Assembly (NCBI RefSeq): GCF_016065055.1
Contig: NZ_CP065856.1
Span: 3,037,836 to 3,101,835 of the forward strand
Direction: 5' to 3'
Length of the DNA stretch: 64,000 bases
From: Halosimplex litoreum
Lineage (GTDB): Archaea; Halobacteriota; Halobacteria; Halobacteriales; Haloarculaceae
The notes beneath the pieces are model-generated. The model made no database searches. It was not told the DNA's origin and was given only the letters and a program-made list of their open reading frames with translations. The translations under genes and the position numbers were made by a program. Positions 30,959-40,963 of this stretch are shown here, piece after piece. Position 1 is the stretch's first letter. Every line of letters starts with the position of its first letter.

Positions 30959-31800
30959 ACCTCCAACCCCCGTTCGAGCGCGACGAACAGCGCGGCGGCG
31001 ACGATATCGGCTGTCGTCCCGGGGTTGACGTCCTCGGCGACGAACTCCTCCGCGAGGGCTTCCGTGTCCACATCCCCGTCCAGCGCGGCCTGCGCGCGCT
31101 CGGTCGCCCGCTCGGCTGTGGCGCGGTCGTGCTGGGTGACGACGAAGGTGTCGACCTCGGCGGCCAGCAGTTCGAGGAACGCGTCGGCGGCGCGGTCGGC
31201 GACCGGCCGTCCGGGGTCGCCCGACTCGATCGACTCGGCGGCGGCGAACGTGCGCTCGAATCCCCGGACCCACTCGCGGGCGACGCCGTCGCGGTCGGCC
31301 GACCGCGCCATCACGTCGGCGAGGGTCAGCCCGCGCTCCTCCAGGGCGGGGACGGCGTCGCTCCCGCGGCGCACGTCCAGTGCCGCCATGTCTTCGGGCG
31401 GGTCGTCGACGGCCACGTCGACGGCCTCGAAGGCGCGGTAGAACCCGGCGGCGTCTGCCACGGTCGTCGACTCGACTACGGCCGTGGCGGTCTCGGGCGA
31501 GAGCGGTCCGTCCTCGGCGCCCGCGGCGGCGACCAGGGGCAACTGGAGCAGGAGCGCGCCGAACTGGGTGTTGCCGCCGCGTTGCTCGGCCATCCCCTCG
31601 ATCGCTCGTCGAAACGACTCGCCGAGCGGTTCCCCTTCGGCGACCATCTCCAGCCCCGGCCGCGCCCCCACCGCGCCGGCGAGGAAGTGCTCGAACTGGA
31701 GATCATCGTACTCCCGGCGGCGGTCGACGTTGCCCGGCTTGGGCGTCCCGGCGACTTCGAGCAGGAGGGCTAGCTCGGCGTTCTGGGCGGTCGTCCTCAC
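30955..31800 (-). CDS. CitG/MdcB-like triphosphoribosyl-dephospho-CoA synthase homologue
   Basis: 281 residues from the GTG at 31800, overlapping the upstream stop as GTGA. The family signature TPKPGNVDRRREYDDLQFEHFLAG is at the N-terminus, and GGNTQFGALLLQLPL and EDVNPGTTADIVAAALF (the conserved NPGTTADL site) follow. CitG enzymes make the prosthetic group of citrate/malonate decarboxylase, but no such lyase is present. In archaea the homologue is linked to C1 coenzymes and its substrate is uncertain. It lies between a dihydrouridine-synthase-like gene and DUF447. Confidence 0.88.
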   Translation of the reverse strand: MRTTAQNAELALLLEVAGTPKPGNVDRRREYDDLQFEHFLAGAVGARPGLEMVAEGEPLGESFRRAIEGMAEQRGGNTQFGALLLQLPLVAAAGAEDGPLSPETATAVVESTTVADAAGFYRAFEAVDVAVDDPPEDMAALDVRRGSDAVPALEERGLTLADVMARSADRDGVAREWVRGFERTFAAAESIESGDPGRPVADRAADAFLELLAAEVDTFVVTQHDRATAERATERAQAALDGDVDTEALAEEFVAEDVNPGTTADIVAAALFVALERGLEV

Positions 31801-32627
31801 CGCTCGGTCCCTCCCGATCCGACTACGCCAGCCCGGCCGTGCGATCCGTCGCCGCTCGACTCGCCGCCGGCACCCTCGTCGAACCACTCGTCGACGGCGG
31901 CGCGGACCCGGCGGAGGACGCGCGGGTCGTCGCTCGGGCGGCCGACGCTCACCGCGTCGGCGCCGTAAGTCAGGTACGCGCGGACCGTCTCGCGGTCGCG
32001 GACGCCGTTGTTCGCGACGACGAACGCGTCGGTGGCCTCGACCACGTCGGCGACGACGCTCTCGGAGTCCATCGCGTCGACGTGGACGACGTCGGCGCCC
32101 GCGCCGGCCGCCCGCGCGACGACGGCGGGCAGGTCGACGCCCGCCAGTTCGGTTCGGACCTTGACGCTCACCGTCACGCCCGTTTCGGCGGCGGCCACGA
32201 CGTAGTCGGCGAGTCGGTCGGGTTCGCGCAACAGCGACTCCCCGGCGCCGGCGGCGCACATCTCGTCCTGGCGGCAGTGGGCGTTGATCTCGAGGAGCGC
32301 GTCCCGGTCGGCACAGATCGCGGCGGCAGCGCGGATCGGTTCGGGGCCGCTCGCGCGGACGTTGAACGCCGGTCGGAGCGGCGCGTCCGCGAGCGCGGCC
32401 AGCTGCTCGTCGACGAACGAAAGCGGGTCCGCCGGGAGGAACTCCTCGCGGTCGCGGTCGACCATCTCGCGGGCGGCCTCGCGGGTCGGTTCGTCGAGCG
32501 CGATCCCGCCCAGGAAGGCCGCGCCGGCGAACTCGCTGGCGGCGCCGGCCCACTCGGCGTCGGCGCGTCCGCTCAGGCTCGCCAGGGCGAGTCGGGGTTC
32601 GAACGCCCGGGCGGGCGCTTCGGTCAC
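31797..32627 (-). CDS. tRNA-dihydrouridine-synthase-like flavoprotein
   Basis: 276 residues from the GTG at 32627, overlapping the cofD stop as GTGA. The TIM-barrel FMN pattern is present: [38 protein letters not shown] with the Dus-like active-site cysteine region, [25 protein letters not shown] and [27 protein letters not shown]. It is shorter than true Dus enzymes (over 300) and lacks the C-terminal tRNA-binding helical domain. It may act on a small molecule instead of tRNA; the operon context (cofD, CitG-like, DUF447) favours a coenzyme role. Confidence 0.82.
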   Translation of the reverse strand: MTEAPARAFEPRLALASLSGRADAEWAGAASEFAGAAFLGGIALDEPTREAAREMVDRDREEFLPADPLSFVDEQLAALADAPLRPAFNVRASGPEPIRAAAAICADRDALLEINAHCRQDEMCAAGAGESLLREPDRLADYVVAAAETGVTVSVKVRTELAGVDLPAVVARAAGAGADVVHVDAMDSESVVADVVEATDAFVVANNGVRDRETVRAYLTYGADAVSVGRPSDDPRVLRRVRAAVDEWFDEGAGGESSGDGSHGRAGVVGSGGTER

Positions 32628-33616
32628 GATATCGCCTCCAGCGCCTCGCGTGCGGCGCGGGCGACCCGCTCTGCGTCGCCCTCGTCGTCCATCCGGGTGT
32701 CGGTGCGGACGACCGGCCGACTCAGATCCGTGCCGTCTGCGTCGTCGAGGACGAACGCGTCGGCGAAGGGGTACGCCTCGGCGACCCCGGCGGTGCTGGC
32801 CTCGTAGCCCGCCGCTTCCATCAGGTCGTCGGCGGGACCGGAGAAGACGGTGTCCTCGACGAACGGCGAGACGGCGACGACAGGCGTCTCGGCGAGCGCG
32901 TCGGCGATCCCGTCGAGCGCGAGCATCGGCCCGAGGCTCGTGATCGGGTTCGAGGGCCCCACTACGACCGCGTCGGCCAGCGCGTCGAGCACGGCGTCGG
33001 TCGCGGTCGCCTCGTCGCTCCCCCGGAACTCCACCGATTCGATCGCGGGCTCGCCGCCGCGAGCGACCCAGAACTCCTGGAAGTGCATCGGTCCCGACTC
33101 CGTGTGGACGATGGTCGCGACGGGGTCGTCGCTCATCGGCAACAGGTCGAGAGTCAGGTCGAACGCGTCGGCGAGGGTCCGGGTCGCCTCGGTCAACGTC
33201 GCGCCCTCGTCGAGCAGGCTCGTCCGCGTCACGTGGACGGCGCGGTCGGCGTCGCCGATCAACATGAACTCGCCGACGCCGGAGAAGCGACGCCAGCGGG
33301 CGATCTCGCGGCCCGAAATCTGGCGCTCGTCGTCGAGATAGCGAGGCTCGGTTCCCAGCCCGGCCGATTCGGCGATGTCGACGAGTTCCCCGTGGGTGGT
33401 CGCCGAGTCGTCGGCGATGCCCCACCAGGTGTCACGGTCGAGGCGGCCGCCACGGAGGTAGAGGACGGTGTCGACGTCTGGGCAGACGAGGTGGCCGCCC
33501 AGTTCCACGTCGTCGCCGGTGTTGCCGACGACGGTCGTCTCCGTCGGCTCGAAGACGGCGTCGGCGCCCGACAGGAGCTTCGGCGTGCCCGTCCCGCCGG
33601 ACAGAAGCGTCACCAT
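32624..33616 (-). CDS. cofD: 2-phospho-L-lactate transferase (coenzyme F420 biosynthesis)
   Basis: 330 residues from the ATG at 33616. The start [17 protein letters not shown] and [26 protein letters not shown] are hallmark CofD motifs. [18 protein letters not shown] follows further on. CofD joins the phospholactate-type moiety from its guanylyl donor to 7,8-didemethyl-8-hydroxy-5-deazariboflavin (Fo) to make F420-0. It leads a four-gene operon in which each later gene starts at a GTG overlapping the previous stop. A TATA-like GCTTTAGCC lies ~28 bases before the ATG. Confidence 0.95.
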   Translation of the reverse strand: MVTLLSGGTGTPKLLSGADAVFEPTETTVVGNTGDDVELGGHLVCPDVDTVLYLRGGRLDRDTWWGIADDSATTHGELVDIAESAGLGTEPRYLDDERQISGREIARWRRFSGVGEFMLIGDADRAVHVTRTSLLDEGATLTEATRTLADAFDLTLDLLPMSDDPVATIVHTESGPMHFQEFWVARGGEPAIESVEFRGSDEATATDAVLDALADAVVVGPSNPITSLGPMLALDGIADALAETPVVAVSPFVEDTVFSGPADDLMEAAGYEASTAGVAEAYPFADAFVLDDADGTDLSRPVVRTDTRMDDEGDAERVARAAREALEAIS

Positions 33617-33764
33617 ACCCCGGCGTAGGGGTGAGCCCGGGCTAAAGCTTTGCGTACGGCGAGGGCGGGGACGGGGGCGACGGCCGCACCGAACCAGTTC
33701 TATCGACTCCGGAACCGTCCGCCGATGCCACAAGCTAGTTGCCGGGGCTGGGCGACCTGTGGAT

Positions 33765-36158
33765 ATGTCAACGGCCGACGGTCCCGACGAGGAGCACCGA
33801 CGGACACGCCGCCTGGAGACGGGCTGGCGGTTCACGCGCGGCGACGTCGACGACGGCGCCGACCCCGCGCTCGACGACGGCGACTGGGAGCGCGTCGAAG
33901 TCCCCCACGACTGGAGCATCGAAGGTCCCTTCGACCCCGACAACCCCAGCGAGGCGGCGGGCGGGTTCGCCCCCGAGGGCGTCGGCTGGTACCGCCGCGA
34001 GCTGCCCGCGGACATCGACGGCGAACCCACCATCCGATTCGACGGCGTCTACCGAAACTTCGACGTGTACGTCGACGGCGAGCACGTCGGCACCCGCCCG
34101 TACGGCTACTCCACCGTGAACTACGACCTGAGCGAGTACGGCGTCACCGGCGGCGAGACGCTGGCGGTCCGCGTCGCCAACGACGAACACCCCCACACCC
34201 GCTGGTACACGGGCTCGGGCATCTACCGCGACGTCCACCTCACCGAGACCGACGCCGTCTCGGTCGCGCCCTTCGGCACCGACGTGCGGACTAACGCCGT
34301 CAACCGCCAGCGCGCCGAGGTCCAGGTGCTGACCGAGGTGACTAACGGCGACGAGGAAGCGGTCACCGTCGCGCTGGAGACCGACATCGTAGACGCCGAC
34401 GGCGAGGTCGTCGCCACCGCCGGCGACGAGGCGACCGTCGAGCGCGGCGCCGCCCACGAGTTCGAGCAGCGCCTCTCCGTCGCCGACCCCGACCGCTGGA
34501 CGCTCGACGAGCCGGCCCGGTACTTCGCTCGCAGCGTCGTGTACCGCGAGGACGGCGGGGGCGCGACGGCTTCACAGTCGCGTAACGATGGCGGCGATGG
34601 CGCCATCGCAGTCGACGACTACGTCACCCCCTTCGGGATCCGCACCTTCGAGTGGACCGCCGACGAGGGCTTCTTCCTCAACGGCGAGTCGATGGACCTG
34701 AAGGGCGTCAACCTCCACCACGACGCGGGCTGTCTCGGCGCGGCGGTCACCGAACGGGCGCTGGAGCGCCGCCTGGAGACCTTGCAGGAGCTGGGCTGTA
34801 ACGCCATCCGCACCGCGCACAACCCACCCCAGCCAGAACTGCTCGACCTCGCCGACCGGATGGGCTTTCTCGTGATCGACGAGGTGTACGACAAGTGGCG
34901 CCACGTCGGTGCCGACGAGTGGTTCGACGAGTGGTGGGCCGAGGACCTCGCGGCGATGATCGACCGCGACCGCAACCACCCCTCGATCGTCCTCTGGAGC
35001 GTCGGCAACGAGAACTTCGACCAGGGCGAAGACGAGATGATCGAAGACCTGGCGATGCTCACCGAGGCCGCGAGCGAGATGGACCCCACCCGTCCCGTCA
35101 CGTACGGGAATCCGCCGTGGGGCGACGGCACCGAGGGCGTCGTCGACAACATCGAGCGCGTCGCCGAGCACGTCGACGTGCTCGTCGGCAACTACCAGGA
35201 ACACTGGTACGACGACTATCGCGAGGCGGGCATCGACCTGCCCATCCTCGGCTCGGAGAACCGCCGCTTCTTCCGCGGGTCGGGCGACGACCCGCTCGCC
35301 TTTGTCCCGCGCAACCCCTGGTACGACGTGGCGGAGCGGTCGGACGTCTGCGGGCAGTTCCTCTGGCCGGGCATCGACTACCTCGGCGAGGCCCGCGACT
35401 GGCCGAGCAAGGGATGGCCCACCGGCCTGATCGACACGACCGGTGCGATCAAGCCCTCCGGACGGTTCCACCAGGCCGCCTGGTCCGACGAGCCCGTCGT
35501 CTTCGCCGCCGCCGTCGACCACGACCGCGAGCGCCCGGCCTGTCGCCCGGCGTGGAGCGGCCCGCCCCTCTCGGAGCACTGGAACTTCCCCGACCGCGAG
35601 GACTCGCAGGGATTCGTGAACGTCTACACCTACACGAACGCCGAGACGGTCGAACTCTACCAGAACGACGAGTTCCTCGGGACCCAGCACGCCGCCGACT
35701 ACGGCCCCCGTCCCATCGAGTGGTACGTCCCCTACGAGTCGGGCACCCTGCGCGCCGTGGCGAAGGAAGACGGAGAGGTCGTCGCCGAACACGAGCTGGC
35801 GACGGCGGGCGAGCCCGCGGCGGTCGAGCTGTCGGCCGACCGCGAGACGCTGGCCGCCGACGGCCGCGACCTCGTGTACGCCGAGGCGACCGTCGTCGAC
35901 GACGACGGAGTGCGCGTCCCCCGCGCCGACCACGAGGTCGACGTCTCGGTCTCCGGCGCGGGCGAGATCGCCGGCGTCGACAACGGCGACCTCGACAGCG
36001 ACGAGCCCTGGGTCGGCGAAACTCGCTCGGCCTACCACGGCACCTGTATCGCCGTCGTCCGCGCCGACCGCGACGGCGGCCGAGTCGAGATCGAAGCTGC
36101 GGCCGACGGACTCGACGGCGACGGCGTCACGCTCCCGGTCGGCGCCGACGGCGACTGA
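33765..36158 (+). CDS. Glycoside hydrolase family 2 (beta-galactosidase/glucuronidase type)
   Basis: 797 residues from the ATG at 33765. Order: sugar-binding jelly roll (~15-175, [24 protein letters not shown]), Ig-like domain (~180-290), TIM barrel (~295-590) with acid/base Glu416 (WSVGNENF) and nucleophile Glu498 (LGSENRRFF), then DUF4982/Ig-like domains (~620-790). No signal peptide is present, so it works in the cytoplasm on imported oligosaccharides or glycosides. A stretch around residues 267-280 ([12 protein letters not shown]) is a low-complexity insertion. The galactonate/gluconate dehydratase at 45107 would fit the same sugar route, but the genes are 9 kb apart. Confidence 0.93.
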   Translation: MSTADGPDEEHRRTRRLETGWRFTRGDVDDGADPALDDGDWERVEVPHDWSIEGPFDPDNPSEAAGGFAPEGVGWYRRELPADIDGEPTIRFDGVYRNFDVYVDGEHVGTRPYGYSTVNYDLSEYGVTGGETLAVRVANDEHPHTRWYTGSGIYRDVHLTETDAVSVAPFGTDVRTNAVNRQRAEVQVLTEVTNGDEEAVTVALETDIVDADGEVVATAGDEATVERGAAHEFEQRLSVADPDRWTLDEPARYFARSVVYREDGGGATASQSRNDGGDGAIAVDDYVTPFGIRTFEWTADEGFFLNGESMDLKGVNLHHDAGCLGAAVTERALERRLETLQELGCNAIRTAHNPPQPELLDLADRMGFLVIDEVYDKWRHVGADEWFDEWWAEDLAAMIDRDRNHPSIVLWSVGNENFDQGEDEMIEDLAMLTEAASEMDPTRPVTYGNPPWGDGTEGVVDNIERVAEHVDVLVGNYQEHWYDDYREAGIDLPILGSENRRFFRGSGDDPLAFVPRNPWYDVAERSDVCGQFLWPGIDYLGEARDWPSKGWPTGLIDTTGAIKPSGRFHQAAWSDEPVVFAAAVDHDRERPACRPAWSGPPLSEHWNFPDREDSQGFVNVYTYTNAETVELYQNDEFLGTQHAADYGPRPIEWYVPYESGTLRAVAKEDGEVVAEHELATAGEPAAVELSADRETLAADGRDLVYAEATVVDDDGVRVPRADHEVDVSVSGAGEIAGVDNGDLDSDEPWVGETRSAYHGTCIAVVRADRDGGRVEIEAAADGLDGDGVTLPVGADGD

Positions 36159-36228
36159 CCGGGCGGATTCGGCCGCCGAACGGTCTGTTCAGCAATACTT
36201 TTTTGGCAGGCGTGGGCGCATCCGGAGT

Positions 36229-36600
36229 ATGCGCGCCCGCTTCTACTGGCCGCTGAGTATCGCTTTCGGGCTCGGTGTCGCCGCCGTCCTACGGGCGGTC
36301 GTCGGGCTGCACCTCGGCGCCGTCGGGTTCGGATTCGTCTACGCCGTCGGTCTGGGCCTGTTCTGGAGGGCGCACTTCGACCTGAAGTCGCGCGTCGGCT
36401 CGTGGAAGCGCCCGTCGCTGTGGTCGGGCGCGTTCGCCGGCCTGTTCACGTTCACGATGCTGCTCGTCGGCGAGACCGCCGGTTCCGACACCGACCCCCT
36501 CGTGGTCGCCTTCGGGCTGGCGGGAGCGGCGATCCTCGGGACGGCCGCCGGGATCGGGATCACGCTGGAGAACCTCGACGCCGCCGACGCGGCGGAGTGA
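36229..36600 (+). CDS. Small four-helix membrane protein
   Basis: 123 residues. Four hydrophobic segments are visible: FYWPLSIAFGLGVAAVLRAVVG, AVGFGFVYAVGLGLFW, LWSGAFAGLFTFTMLLVG and VVAFGLAGAAILGTAAGIGIT, with a short acidic C-terminus. AT-rich CAATACTTTTTTGG at about 36192-36205 lies ~28 bases before the ATG at 36229, a leaderless promoter. Function unknown; no conserved catalytic residues. Confidence 0.75.
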   Translation: MRARFYWPLSIAFGLGVAAVLRAVVGLHLGAVGFGFVYAVGLGLFWRAHFDLKSRVGSWKRPSLWSGAFAGLFTFTMLLVGETAGSDTDPLVVAFGLAGAAILGTAAGIGITLENLDAADAAE

Positions 36601-37097
36601 GCGACCGATAGGTCGAACGCCGCCGGAGTTCCCAGCCGGCGGTAGACACACCGAACCGGACCCGTGTCGTTCAGTGCAGGTGATAGAGTGAGCGGTCGCA
36701 GTGGCGCGCGCTGTCGCGGCCGCGAGTCCGGAGCGGACGAGCGGCCGCGACGGAACTGCGCGAGGGACGAGTGAGCGACCGGAGGGAGCGAGCGAATCGG
36801 CTGGGGAGGTGTGTGGCGTGGTGCGGTTGCTGTGGTATCCCTGGTGGACTGAACGGGCGAGGTGCGGTCGGGCGGTCTGGGCGGCCCCTATCCGAACGGA
36901 GCGAGGATATGTCGCACAGATCGCGCGAGCGTGCCGAGGGCGTTCGGCGCCTCCCGTCGACCGCGGTCGCCGTCGCTCGAATGCAGTTCAGAACACGACC
37001 GCCCGACACGACCGGTCCACTCGGACGCGATACCGAACGTCGCCGTCGGAGTCCGACAACTGATAAACCGTTGGCCGTCGAAGAGCGACCAATCGCG
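36601..37097. other. 497-bp intergenic region with structured, non-coding sequence
   Basis: No open frame here has haloarchaeal coding character. The region around 36865-36930 can fold: GCGGTCTG pairs with CAGATCGC, and CTATCC with GGATA, around a loop GAACGGAGCGA. This loop is of the same GAGCG-AGCGAG type as in the tRNA palindromes. The last ~40 bases hold the panB promoter. No known RNA family is recognised. Confidence 0.5.
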
Positions 37098-37928
37098 ATG
37101 TCTCGCACGACGATTCCGGACCTCTACGAGAAGTACGAGGGCGGCGAGCCGCTGACGATGCTGACGGCCTACGACGCGCCGATCGCCGCGCAGGTGGACG
37201 CGGCGGGCGTCGACATGATCCTCGTCGGCGACAGCGCCGGCGACAACCACCTCGGCTACGACGACACGCTGCCGGTCACACTCGACGAGGCGCTGTCGAA
37301 CGCCGCGGCGGTCGTCCGGGGCACCGAGGAGGCGTTCGTGGTCGCCGACCTGCCCTTCCTCACCTACGGTACGTCGACGGCCGAATCAGTGGAGAACGCC
37401 GGTCGCTTCCTCAAGGAGGCGGGCGCCGACGCAGTCAAGCTGGAGACGGCGCCCTACGGCGAGACGACGATCGAGATCGTCGACCGGCTCACCGAACTCG
37501 GGATCCCCGTCCAGGGCCACGTCGGGTTCACGCCCCAGCGGAAACAGGAGATCGGCGGCGCCTACGTCCAGGGCCGCGACACCGACACCTCCTCGTCGGG
37601 CGAAGCGATCGTCGAGACCGCTCGGCGGCTGGCGGAAGCGGGCGCGTTCTCCATCGTCCTCGAAACGGTCAGCGAGGGGGTCGCTCGCGAGGTCACCGAA
37701 GCCGTGGACGTGCCGACCATCGGCATCGGCTCCGGCCGCTACGTCGACGGCCAAGTGCTGGTGATCAACGACGTACTCGGGCTCGGCGCCGAACCGTACA
37801 GCCTCTCGAAGCAGTACGCGGACCTCGATGCCGAGATCCGCGACGCGGTCGAACGGTACGTCGAAGAGGTCGAATCCGGCGCGTTCCCGACGCGGGACAA
37901 CGCCTTCGACCCGATCGACGAGGAGTGA
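37098..37928 (+). CDS. panB: 3-methyl-2-oxobutanoate hydroxymethyltransferase
   Basis: 276 residues from the ATG at 37098. Family motifs: MLTAYDAPIAAQVDAAGVDMILVGDSAG, where the Asp/Ser bind Mg, then VVADLPFLTYG, DAVKLE, GIPVQGHVGFTPQ and IGIGSGRYVDGQVLVINDVLGL. It transfers a formaldehyde unit from methylene-tetrahydrofolate (or an archaeal analogue) to ketoisovalerate, the first step to pantoate and coenzyme A. It stands alone, with the structured gap upstream and a convergent peptidase gene downstream. Confidence 0.96.
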   Translation: MSRTTIPDLYEKYEGGEPLTMLTAYDAPIAAQVDAAGVDMILVGDSAGDNHLGYDDTLPVTLDEALSNAAAVVRGTEEAFVVADLPFLTYGTSTAESVENAGRFLKEAGADAVKLETAPYGETTIEIVDRLTELGIPVQGHVGFTPQRKQEIGGAYVQGRDTDTSSSGEAIVETARRLAEAGAFSIVLETVSEGVAREVTEAVDVPTIGIGSGRYVDGQVLVINDVLGLGAEPYSLSKQYADLDAEIRDAVERYVEEVESGAFPTRDNAFDPIDEE

Positions 37929-37956
37929 CGCCGGTCGCCGGTGCGACTCGGCGGAC

Positions 37957-39039
37957 TCACCGGAACTCGATCCGCCGTTCGCCGGTCTCGACCTCGACCC
38001 GACCGCCCATCGGTACGGGTGCCGTCGGGTTCGTGTGGCCGAAGTCGAGGTCGAAGACGATCGGGACCCCGGGGTTGTACGCTCGAACCCACTCGCGGAC
38101 GGCCGCTCGCTGGTCCGCGCGGTATTCGGCTCGTTCCTCGTCGGTCCGCTCGACCTCGCGGCTACGCGTCTGCGGACGGCCCACGAGGACGGCAGCGAAC
38201 CGTTCGAGCAGGCCGCGCTCGCCGAGCGTGGTGAGCTTCCGCCGTACCGCCTCGGCCGTGGGGAGTTCCTCGGATGTCTCCAGCGCCAGAACGGCCCCGT
38301 CGAGCGCCTGCGGGGCGGGAACCGCCCGGTCGGCGGCCAGCAGCCACGGGAGGACGGTGAGACAGCCGCCCCAGAGCCGCCCCGAGATCACCTCGCCCTC
38401 GCGCTCGTCGGGCACGTCCCAGCGCGGGCCGTCGTTGGGCTCGTACTCGGGCTCGACCTCACGGAAGTCCTCGCGAGCCCACTCGACGGTGTCGTCGGTC
38501 CATCTCTCGGCGGGAGCGAGTTCGCCCAGCGACGGCTCGAACAGCGCTCGCCGAAGGTACCGCTCGGTGTACTCGGGGAGGTGGCCGGCGGTCGCCACGT
38601 CGTTGAGCAACTGTCCGCCGTAGAACGAGACGACCCCCTGGGTCCAGAGGAAGCTGGCGAGGCAGGTGTTGTCGCTCATCCCGAAGAAGCGAGTGGGGTT
38701 GGCCCGGAGAATCTCGGGGTCGAGGTGTCGCAGCACGCGGACCTGGTCGTCGCCGCCGATGGTCGCGAAGACGGCCGAGATATCGGGGTCGCGGAACGCC
38801 TCGTGTACGTCGGCGGCGCGCAGTTCCGGATTCGCGCGGAGTTCGTCGGGGTCGGTCTCGGCGGTGTCGTAGACCACCGGGTCGAGGTCGAAGCGGTCGC
38901 GCAGGCGTTCGAGCGCGAGGTCGAGCACGTCCGGAAACACCGTCGCCGCGCCGCTGGAGGGCGCGATCACGGCTACGCTGTCGCCCGGTTCGGCGGGCCG
39001 TGGCGTGGTGAACTCGTCGGGAGCACCGCTGTCGTTCAT
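37957..39039 (-). CDS. S66-family LD-carboxypeptidase / MccF-like peptidase
   Basis: 360 residues from the ATG at 39039. Motifs: GDSVAVIAPSSGAA, AVFATIGGDDQVRVL, GMSDNTCLASFLWTQGVVSFYGGQ with the nucleophile elbow in GMSDNT, SGRLWGGCLTVLPWLL, LALETSEE and LDFGHTNPTAPVPMGG carrying the catalytic Glu and His positions. Haloarchaea lack murein, so the likely role is cleavage of peptide-nucleotide or other carboxyamide compounds, as in MccF. It overlaps no neighbour and converges with panB. Confidence 0.9.
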   Translation of the reverse strand: MNDSGAPDEFTTPRPAEPGDSVAVIAPSSGAATVFPDVLDLALERLRDRFDLDPVVYDTAETDPDELRANPELRAADVHEAFRDPDISAVFATIGGDDQVRVLRHLDPEILRANPTRFFGMSDNTCLASFLWTQGVVSFYGGQLLNDVATAGHLPEYTERYLRRALFEPSLGELAPAERWTDDTVEWAREDFREVEPEYEPNDGPRWDVPDEREGEVISGRLWGGCLTVLPWLLAADRAVPAPQALDGAVLALETSEELPTAEAVRRKLTTLGERGLLERFAAVLVGRPQTRSREVERTDEERAEYRADQRAAVREWVRAYNPGVPIVFDLDFGHTNPTAPVPMGGRVEVETGERRIEFR

Positions 39040-39101
39040 GTCCGGGTCGTCACGTCCCGGAGGAAAAGCGGTTGCGTCGCCGTGCGGTGTAGTGCCACGG
39101 G

Positions 39102-39398
39102 CTACCGACCGCGCCGGTCGCGACCGGCGAACCAGGGTCGGTGCCACCACTGCCAGAGCCGCTTGGTGAGTCTGGTCACCGGGAACGGCCCGTGGCCGAG
39201 CATGGTCGTCGCGAACCCGACCACGAGCGTGCCGAGGAAGACGGCGACGCCCGCGCCGGCCGACAGGACCCAGGGGTTCGCGGCGTCGACCCACGGGTCC
39301 ACGGCGAAAAAGAGGACGGTGAGCGCGGCGACGACGGCGGGAACGAGGGCGTCGACGACGCTGAGGACGGCGACGCCGACGACGCGGAGGACGTTCAT
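39102..39398 (-). CDS. Small two-helix membrane protein
   Basis: 98 residues from the ATG at 39398. Helices at about 5-30 (VVGVAVLSVVDALVPAVVAALTVLFF) and 42-66 (VLSAGAGVAVFLGTLVVGFATTML), then a basic C-terminus (RLTKRLWQWWHRPWFAGRD). It is downstream of the ferredoxin gene on the same strand with a 29-bp gap, so it may be co-transcribed. No function is recognised. Confidence 0.7.
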   Translation of the reverse strand: MNVLRVVGVAVLSVVDALVPAVVAALTVLFFAVDPWVDAANPWVLSAGAGVAVFLGTLVVGFATTMLGHGPFPVTRLTKRLWQWWHRPWFAGRDRRGR

Positions 39399-39427
39399 GG
39401 GACTGGGGGCTCCGTTTCGAGGGGCGG

Positions 39428-39769
39428 TCAGTCGTCCGCGGAGACCGCGTCGGGGTCGGCGCCCGCGGCCCGTGCGGCGTCGTCCTCGATGCTCGGCGGG
39501 TACTTGCCGCGGTCGAGGACCAGATCCGACTGCGGGCGGGCCATACAGGTCAGCGCGTAGTGCTCCGCTTCCTCGTCGGTGAACCCGCGGGCGGCGGGCT
39601 GGGTGACCTCCCCGGATTCGATCTTCGCCGAGCAGGCGAGACACATCCCCACGCGACAGGAGTACTCCTGGGCGATGCCCTCCTCGATGCACCGACTGAG
39701 GATCGTCTCTTTGTCCGAGACCGTGATCGTCTCACCGGTCCCAGCGAACTCGACGGTGTAGTCGGTCAT
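39428..39769 (-). CDS. Plant-type [2Fe-2S] ferredoxin
   Basis: 113 residues. The cluster cysteines are in YSCRVGMCLACSAKI (CX4CX2C), with the fourth in LTCMARP about 30 residues later, the standard plant-type spacing. The N-terminal strand (YTVEFAGTGETITVSDKETIL) and a C-terminal acidic tail complete the fold. It is shorter than the main haloarchaeal ferredoxin, which carries an acidic N-terminal insertion, so it is a paralogue for a dedicated electron-transfer partner. The ORF precedes a small membrane protein that may be its membrane link. Confidence 0.93.
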   Translation of the reverse strand: MTDYTVEFAGTGETITVSDKETILSRCIEEGIAQEYSCRVGMCLACSAKIESGEVTQPAARGFTDEEAEHYALTCMARPQSDLVLDRGKYPPSIEDDAARAAGADPDAVSADD

Positions 39770-39868
39770 GGCCCTCGATTCGACACTCTCCGCCTAAACT
39801 CTTTATGCCCGGCGCGGACAGCGCTCGATTCTCGCGCGGGCGACGGCGACCCCGCTCGACGGGACCTT

Positions 39869-40882
39869 TCACCGGAGTCGCCACCCGCGGAGGAAGGCGA
39901 CGGCGACGCCGCCGACGACGACGCTGAACAGCAGCGTCGCGGTCCGGACGACCAGCACGCCCGCGGCGGCCGTGGCGGGCGAGACGGCGGTGACGAGGCC
40001 GATCGCACCGCCGAGCAGCACGTCGTAGGCGCCGAGGCTCCCGGGGATCGGGACCGCGCTCGCGACCTGCGGGAGCGGGACGACGACGACCAGCGGGACG
40101 AGGGCGAGGACGCCCACCTCCGCGCCGACGCCGACGAGCGCGACCCACAGCGCGGCCGCGGTCAACACCTGTTCGGCCACGCCGCCGACGACGATCAGCG
40201 CGAGCAGCCCCGGTCGGTCCCGGAACCGGACGATCCGGGTCCAGAACCGGTCGAGCGCCCGCTCGACGACGGAACGATCGTGGGGGGTCTCGCGGTACAG
40301 CGAGGAGGTCCACCGGACCACCGGCGCGAGGACGACCGCGAGGCCGTCGCCGATCGGGTCGCGGAACCGGACGACGACGGTGCCGAGGACGGCGAGTCCG
40401 ACGACGGCGCCGCCGAGGGTCGTGAGGAAGTACCGGGGCGCGGGACCACCGAGGACGACCACGAGCGCGGCGGCCGTCGAGACGACCAGCTGGGCGCCGG
40501 ACTTGACGTACTTGGCGACCGAGCGGACCGCGAGCGCCTCGCTGTAGGTCGTGTCCGTCGCGGTCCCGACGAACGTCGCCATGATGGGTTCGGAGCTGAC
40601 CGGCCCGGCGGGGCTCAGCGTGTCGAAGAAGTCACCCGCGACGGCGAACTGGACGCTCCGGCTGCCAGTGAGTCCGTCGCCGAGCGGGCGGACCGAGGCC
40701 CAGAAGCCCAGGCCGTCGACGACGCCCTCGGCGACGACGAGGACCGCGACCGCCGCGAGCAGTCCGGGGGCGACCGCCGAGAGGCGAGCGGCGACGCTGT
40801 CGACGCCGACGAACGCGAGGTAGCCGGCGAGCGCGCCGCCGCCGACGAGGACGCCCGCCAGGAACCGGAGACTCCGGCGCAC
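39869..40882 (-). CDS. UPF0104/AglD-type integral membrane protein (flippase-like fold)
   Basis: 337 residues with about eight helices. Family motifs: GFWASVRPLGDGLTGSRSVQFAVAGDFFDTLSPAGPVSSEPIMA, SVAKYVKSGAQLVVS and VPIPGSLGAYDVLLGGAIG (the conserved PGSLGxxE-like segment). Proteins of this group (LPG synthase TM, AglD C-terminal domain) move or modify lipid-linked molecules in the membrane. It has no glycosyltransferase domain, so it is a stand-alone version. It lies alone between a GNAT gene and the ferredoxin gene. Confidence 0.88.
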   Translation of the reverse strand: MRRSLRFLAGVLVGGGALAGYLAFVGVDSVAARLSAVAPGLLAAVAVLVVAEGVVDGLGFWASVRPLGDGLTGSRSVQFAVAGDFFDTLSPAGPVSSEPIMATFVGTATDTTYSEALAVRSVAKYVKSGAQLVVSTAAALVVVLGGPAPRYFLTTLGGAVVGLAVLGTVVVRFRDPIGDGLAVVLAPVVRWTSSLYRETPHDRSVVERALDRFWTRIVRFRDRPGLLALIVVGGVAEQVLTAAALWVALVGVGAEVGVLALVPLVVVVPLPQVASAVPIPGSLGAYDVLLGGAIGLVTAVSPATAAAGVLVVRTATLLFSVVVGGVAVAFLRGWRLR

Positions 40883-40963
40883 GCCCGTGGGTCGGGCGGG
40901 TCGGGAGAAAAGCCCTCCGGGAGCGTCGACAGTTCGACTCGCGGGAGATGACCGGACCCGCGG

